A DNA stretch of 7,835 nucleotides from Gemmatimonadota bacterium (lineage in GTDB: Bacteria > Gemmatimonadota > Gemmatimonadetes > Gemmatimonadales > GWC2-71-9). The stretch spans positions 1 to 7,835 of the forward strand of contig JAOTWK010000154.1 of assembly GCA_029862935.1 (NCBI GenBank), read 5' to 3'. Position numbers and translations under genes: made by a program. Positions 6,542 through 7,835 of the stretch are shown in pieces. The notes under the pieces were generated by a model that ran no database searches, was not told the origin of the DNA, and was given only the letters and a program-made list of their open reading frames with translations. The number at the start of each line of letters is the position of its first letter. Within the stretch, counting starts at the first letter, position 1.

Positions 6542-7737
6542 AGGCGTTGCTCCACGGCGTCCAGAATGCGGTCGGCCACCTCTGCCTTCGTCAGCAGCTC
6601 GAGGCGCTCGATGTGGTCCGAGGTGATGAGCGTGACGCGATTCGTGTCGACCTCGAACCCGCTCCCCAGCTCGTCCGCTCGGTTGAGCACGATCAGATCG
6701 AGTTGCTTCTCGTCGAGCTTGCCGCACGCGCGCTGTTCAGCAGCTCCCGCAGCTCCCACCTCGAGCGCGAACCCCACGGTGACCGAGTCGGGGCGACGCT
6801 GCGCGACGGTGCTCGTGAGCACATCTTCGGTGGGCTCGACGCCAATGTGCCGCGCCTCGCTTCCCTTTGGCGGCTTACCATCGGCCGGGCTGGCGGGGCG
6901 ATAGTCGGCGGGGGCCGCCGCCATGATCAACACATCCGCGTTGGGCAGATGCTGACCTACGGCCCGGAGCATCTCATCCGTCGTCGTCACACGCGTGAGC
7001 GCAACGCCGGGTGGTGCCGGAAGGGTCACAGGGCCGGTTATCAGTGTCACGGCAGCCCCGCGCGCGAAGGCCCGCGCCGCCACGTGAAAGCCCATCTTGC
7101 CGCTCGACGGATTGGTCAGGACGCGCACTGCATCGAGGGGCTCCCGTGTCGCGCCGGCGGTCACCAACACGTGGCGCCCGCGGAGCCGGCTGCCGCGACT
7201 CACAATGACCCGCTCGACATGCGCCAGGATGGTTTCGGGCTCTGACATTCGGCCGGGTCGCTCGCTCGGCCCTTCCGCCAACGGTCCGGTGTCGGGCCCG
7301 ACCACCGTCCAGCCGCGCTCGCGCAACATGGAGAGATTCTGCCGCGTGGCGGGGTGGGCATACATCTCGTCGTTCATGCCCGGCGCAATGACCAGCGGCG
7401 CTTCCGCGGCGAGCAGCAGCGTGGTGAGCGAATCATCGGCCAATCCGGCGGCAGCTCTTGCGATCAGGTGCGCGGTGGCAGGCGCCACCACAATCACGTC
7501 CGGCGTCTTGGCCAGCTCGATGTGAGAGAGGGCGCGACCGGACTCCCAGAGGGAAGTCAGGACCGGTCGTCTGGTGAGGGTCTCAAACGTCAGCGGCCGC
7601 ACAAACTCCGTGGCGGCCGCTGTCATGACTACGTCGACCTTCGCGCCCAGCTCAGTCAGCCGCCGAGCAAGAGTGCAAGTCTTGTAACACGCAATCCCGC
7701 CCGACACGCCGAGAACGACGCGTCGGTCAGCGAGCAT
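6538..7737 (-). CDS. coaBC: Bifunctional phosphopantothenoylcysteine decarboxylase/phosphopantothenate-cysteine ligase CoaBC (Dfp)
   Basis: CoaBC carries out two steps of coenzyme A synthesis: CTP-dependent ligation of cysteine to 4'-phosphopantothenate, then FMN-dependent decarboxylation. The 399 residues match the fused bacterial form. The CoaC half (1 to about 180) has the GGIACYK flavin-fold start (13-19), catalytic His72 in SHIELAK, APATA (85-89) and the PGMNDEM motif (119-125) with Asn122. The substrate flap reads LAEGPSERPGRM (153-164), with Glu155 where E. coli has Cys158. The CoaB half (about 186-399) has LVTAGATREPLD (191-202), NPSSGKMG (209-216) with Asn209, AAAPADYRP (273-281), Lys288 and Lys291 in place of the KIKK loop, and GFALEV (322-327). 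The ATG at 7737 shares one base with the upstream TGA (TGATG) and has no clear Shine-Dalgarno sequence. Following rpoZ is the classic bacterial gene order. Confidence 0.96.
   Translation of the reverse strand: MLADRRVVLGVSGGIACYKTCTLARRLTELGAKVDVVMTAAATEFVRPLTFETLTRRPVLTSLWESGRALSHIELAKTPDVIVVAPATAHLIARAAAGLADDSLTTLLLAAEAPLVIAPGMNDEMYAHPATRQNLSMLRERGWTVVGPDTGPLAEGPSERPGRMSEPETILAHVERVIVSRGSRLRGRHVLVTAGATREPLDAVRVLTNPSSGKMGFHVAARAFARGAAVTLITGPVTLPAPPGVALTRVTTTDEMLRAVGQHLPNADVLIMAAAPADYRPASPADGKPPKGSEARHIGVEPTEDVLTSTVAQRRPDSVTVGFALEVGAAGAAEQRACGKLDEKQLDLIVLNRADELGSGFEVDTNRVTLITSDHIERLELLTKAEVADRILDAVEQRL
6550..6553 (-). promoter_or_regulatory. Shine-Dalgarno sequence (GGAG) for the udg GTG start
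   Basis: GGAG on the minus strand, inside the last codons of coaBC, ends eight bases before the GTG at 6541. It is the best-placed ribosome-binding candidate in the window. It supports the GTG start over upstream in-frame starts within coaBC. Confidence 0.55.
7591..7622. repeat. Perfect 10-bp GC-rich inverted repeat with 12-nt loop inside the 5' part of coaBC
   Basis: CAGCGGCCGC at 7591-7600 and GCGGCCGCTG at 7613-7622 are exact reverse complements. In the mRNA this hairpin would lie roughly 115 to 147 bases after the coaBC start, within codons 39 to 49. No U-run follows it in the transcribed direction, so it is not an intrinsic terminator. It encodes part of a conserved CoaC helix, and chance is a fair explanation in DNA this GC-rich. 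Confidence 0.35.
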
Positions 7738-7835
7738 CAGGCGTCGGCGCGGCGTCTACGTACGAGCTTGAAGCCGAGGTCTCCGGACACGAGGCTTTCC
7801 AGCGCACGGGTCGTGAGCTTCTTCTCCTCCAGCGA
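7737..7835 (-). CDS. rpoZ: DNA-directed RNA polymerase omega subunit, C-terminal end only, cut by right window edge
   Basis: Only the last 32 codons and a TGA stop are inside the window. They contain the segment EKKLTTRALESLVSGDLGF followed by a basic tail (RRRR-A-D-A). This resembles the end of the omega subunit, where a Leu-Thr-Thr/Ile-x-AL-E-E-x-x-x-G block follows the conserved core. Omega is a small chaperone-like subunit that helps assemble the beta-prime chain of RNA polymerase and takes part in ppGpp binding in some bacteria. The position directly before coaBC supports the call, since gmk-rpoZ-coaBC is a common order. The stop codon overlaps the coaBC ATG by one base. The conserved core lies outside the window, so the assignment rests on a short tail plus context. 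Confidence 0.75.
   Translation of the reverse strand, partial: SLEEKKLTTRALESLVSGDLGFKLVRRRRADA

Noticed and set aside
6542..6727. Upstream extension of udg by 62 codons
   Set aside because: It lies inside the conserved end of coaBC and is Arg/His/Gly-rich without similarity; the GTGA junction with a GGAG site fits better.
6346..7245. 299-aa plus-strand open frame opposite udg and coaBC
   Set aside because: It is antisense to two clear enzymes, shows no family motif, and is a shadow of biased codon use.
1..7835. A hidden novel system such as a defence island, retron, CRISPR array or mobile element
   Set aside because: Conserved genes fill the whole window edge to edge; I saw no spaced repeats, terminal inverted repeats, transposase, tRNA or unexplained gap.

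Overview
The window is a stretch of GC-rich bacterial chromosome carrying ten genes, all on the minus strand, that read from right to left: rpoZ (3' end only), coaBC, a family-4 uracil-DNA glycosylase gene, dnaB, radA, ispD, a tsaC/sua5 gene, a low-molecular-weight phosphatase gene, aroE and comF (5' part only). All ten are housekeeping or conserved families. I see no mobile element, CRISPR array, RNA gene, phage gene or defence system, and no unknown gene. The [Fe-S] family-4 UDG, the fused CoaBC and the non-mevalonate IspD point to a free-living, high-GC bacterium. The gene order suggests the Gemmatimonadota or a neighbouring phylum, but that is inference from memory, not something the sequence proves.

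The layout is extremely compact. Every gene start lies inside, or shares bases with, the end of the gene before it. There are four GTGA/ATGA four-base overlaps, one TGATG one-base overlap, and four longer overlaps of about 11 to 44 bp. No intergenic DNA exists between positions 1 and 7835, so there is no room for a promoter or terminator outside coding sequence, and no gene-free stretch to describe. The simplest reading is one polycistronic, translationally coupled operon whose promoter lies beyond the right edge and whose end lies beyond the left edge.

Right part (about 5700 to 7835): the omega subunit of RNA polymerase, coenzyme A synthesis (CoaBC) and uracil repair (UDG). Middle (about 2310 to 5740): the replicative helicase DnaB, the RecA-like branch-migration helicase RadA, and IspD of the MEP isoprenoid pathway. 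Left part (1 to about 2312): TsaC-type threonylcarbamoyl-AMP synthase for the tRNA t6A modification, a small Cys-based phosphatase, shikimate dehydrogenase AroE and a ComF-family protein. The set mixes replication, repair and recombination with biosynthesis, which suggests growth-linked co-expression rather than one pathway.

Points worth a second look are the overlap architecture, the 44-bp udg/dnaB overlap, a Cys-to-Glu change at the expected active-site cysteine of the CoaC domain, an Ile in the phosphatase P-loop that argues against arginine-phosphatase activity, and an atypical cofactor-loop sequence in AroE. I did not find a previously undescribed system.
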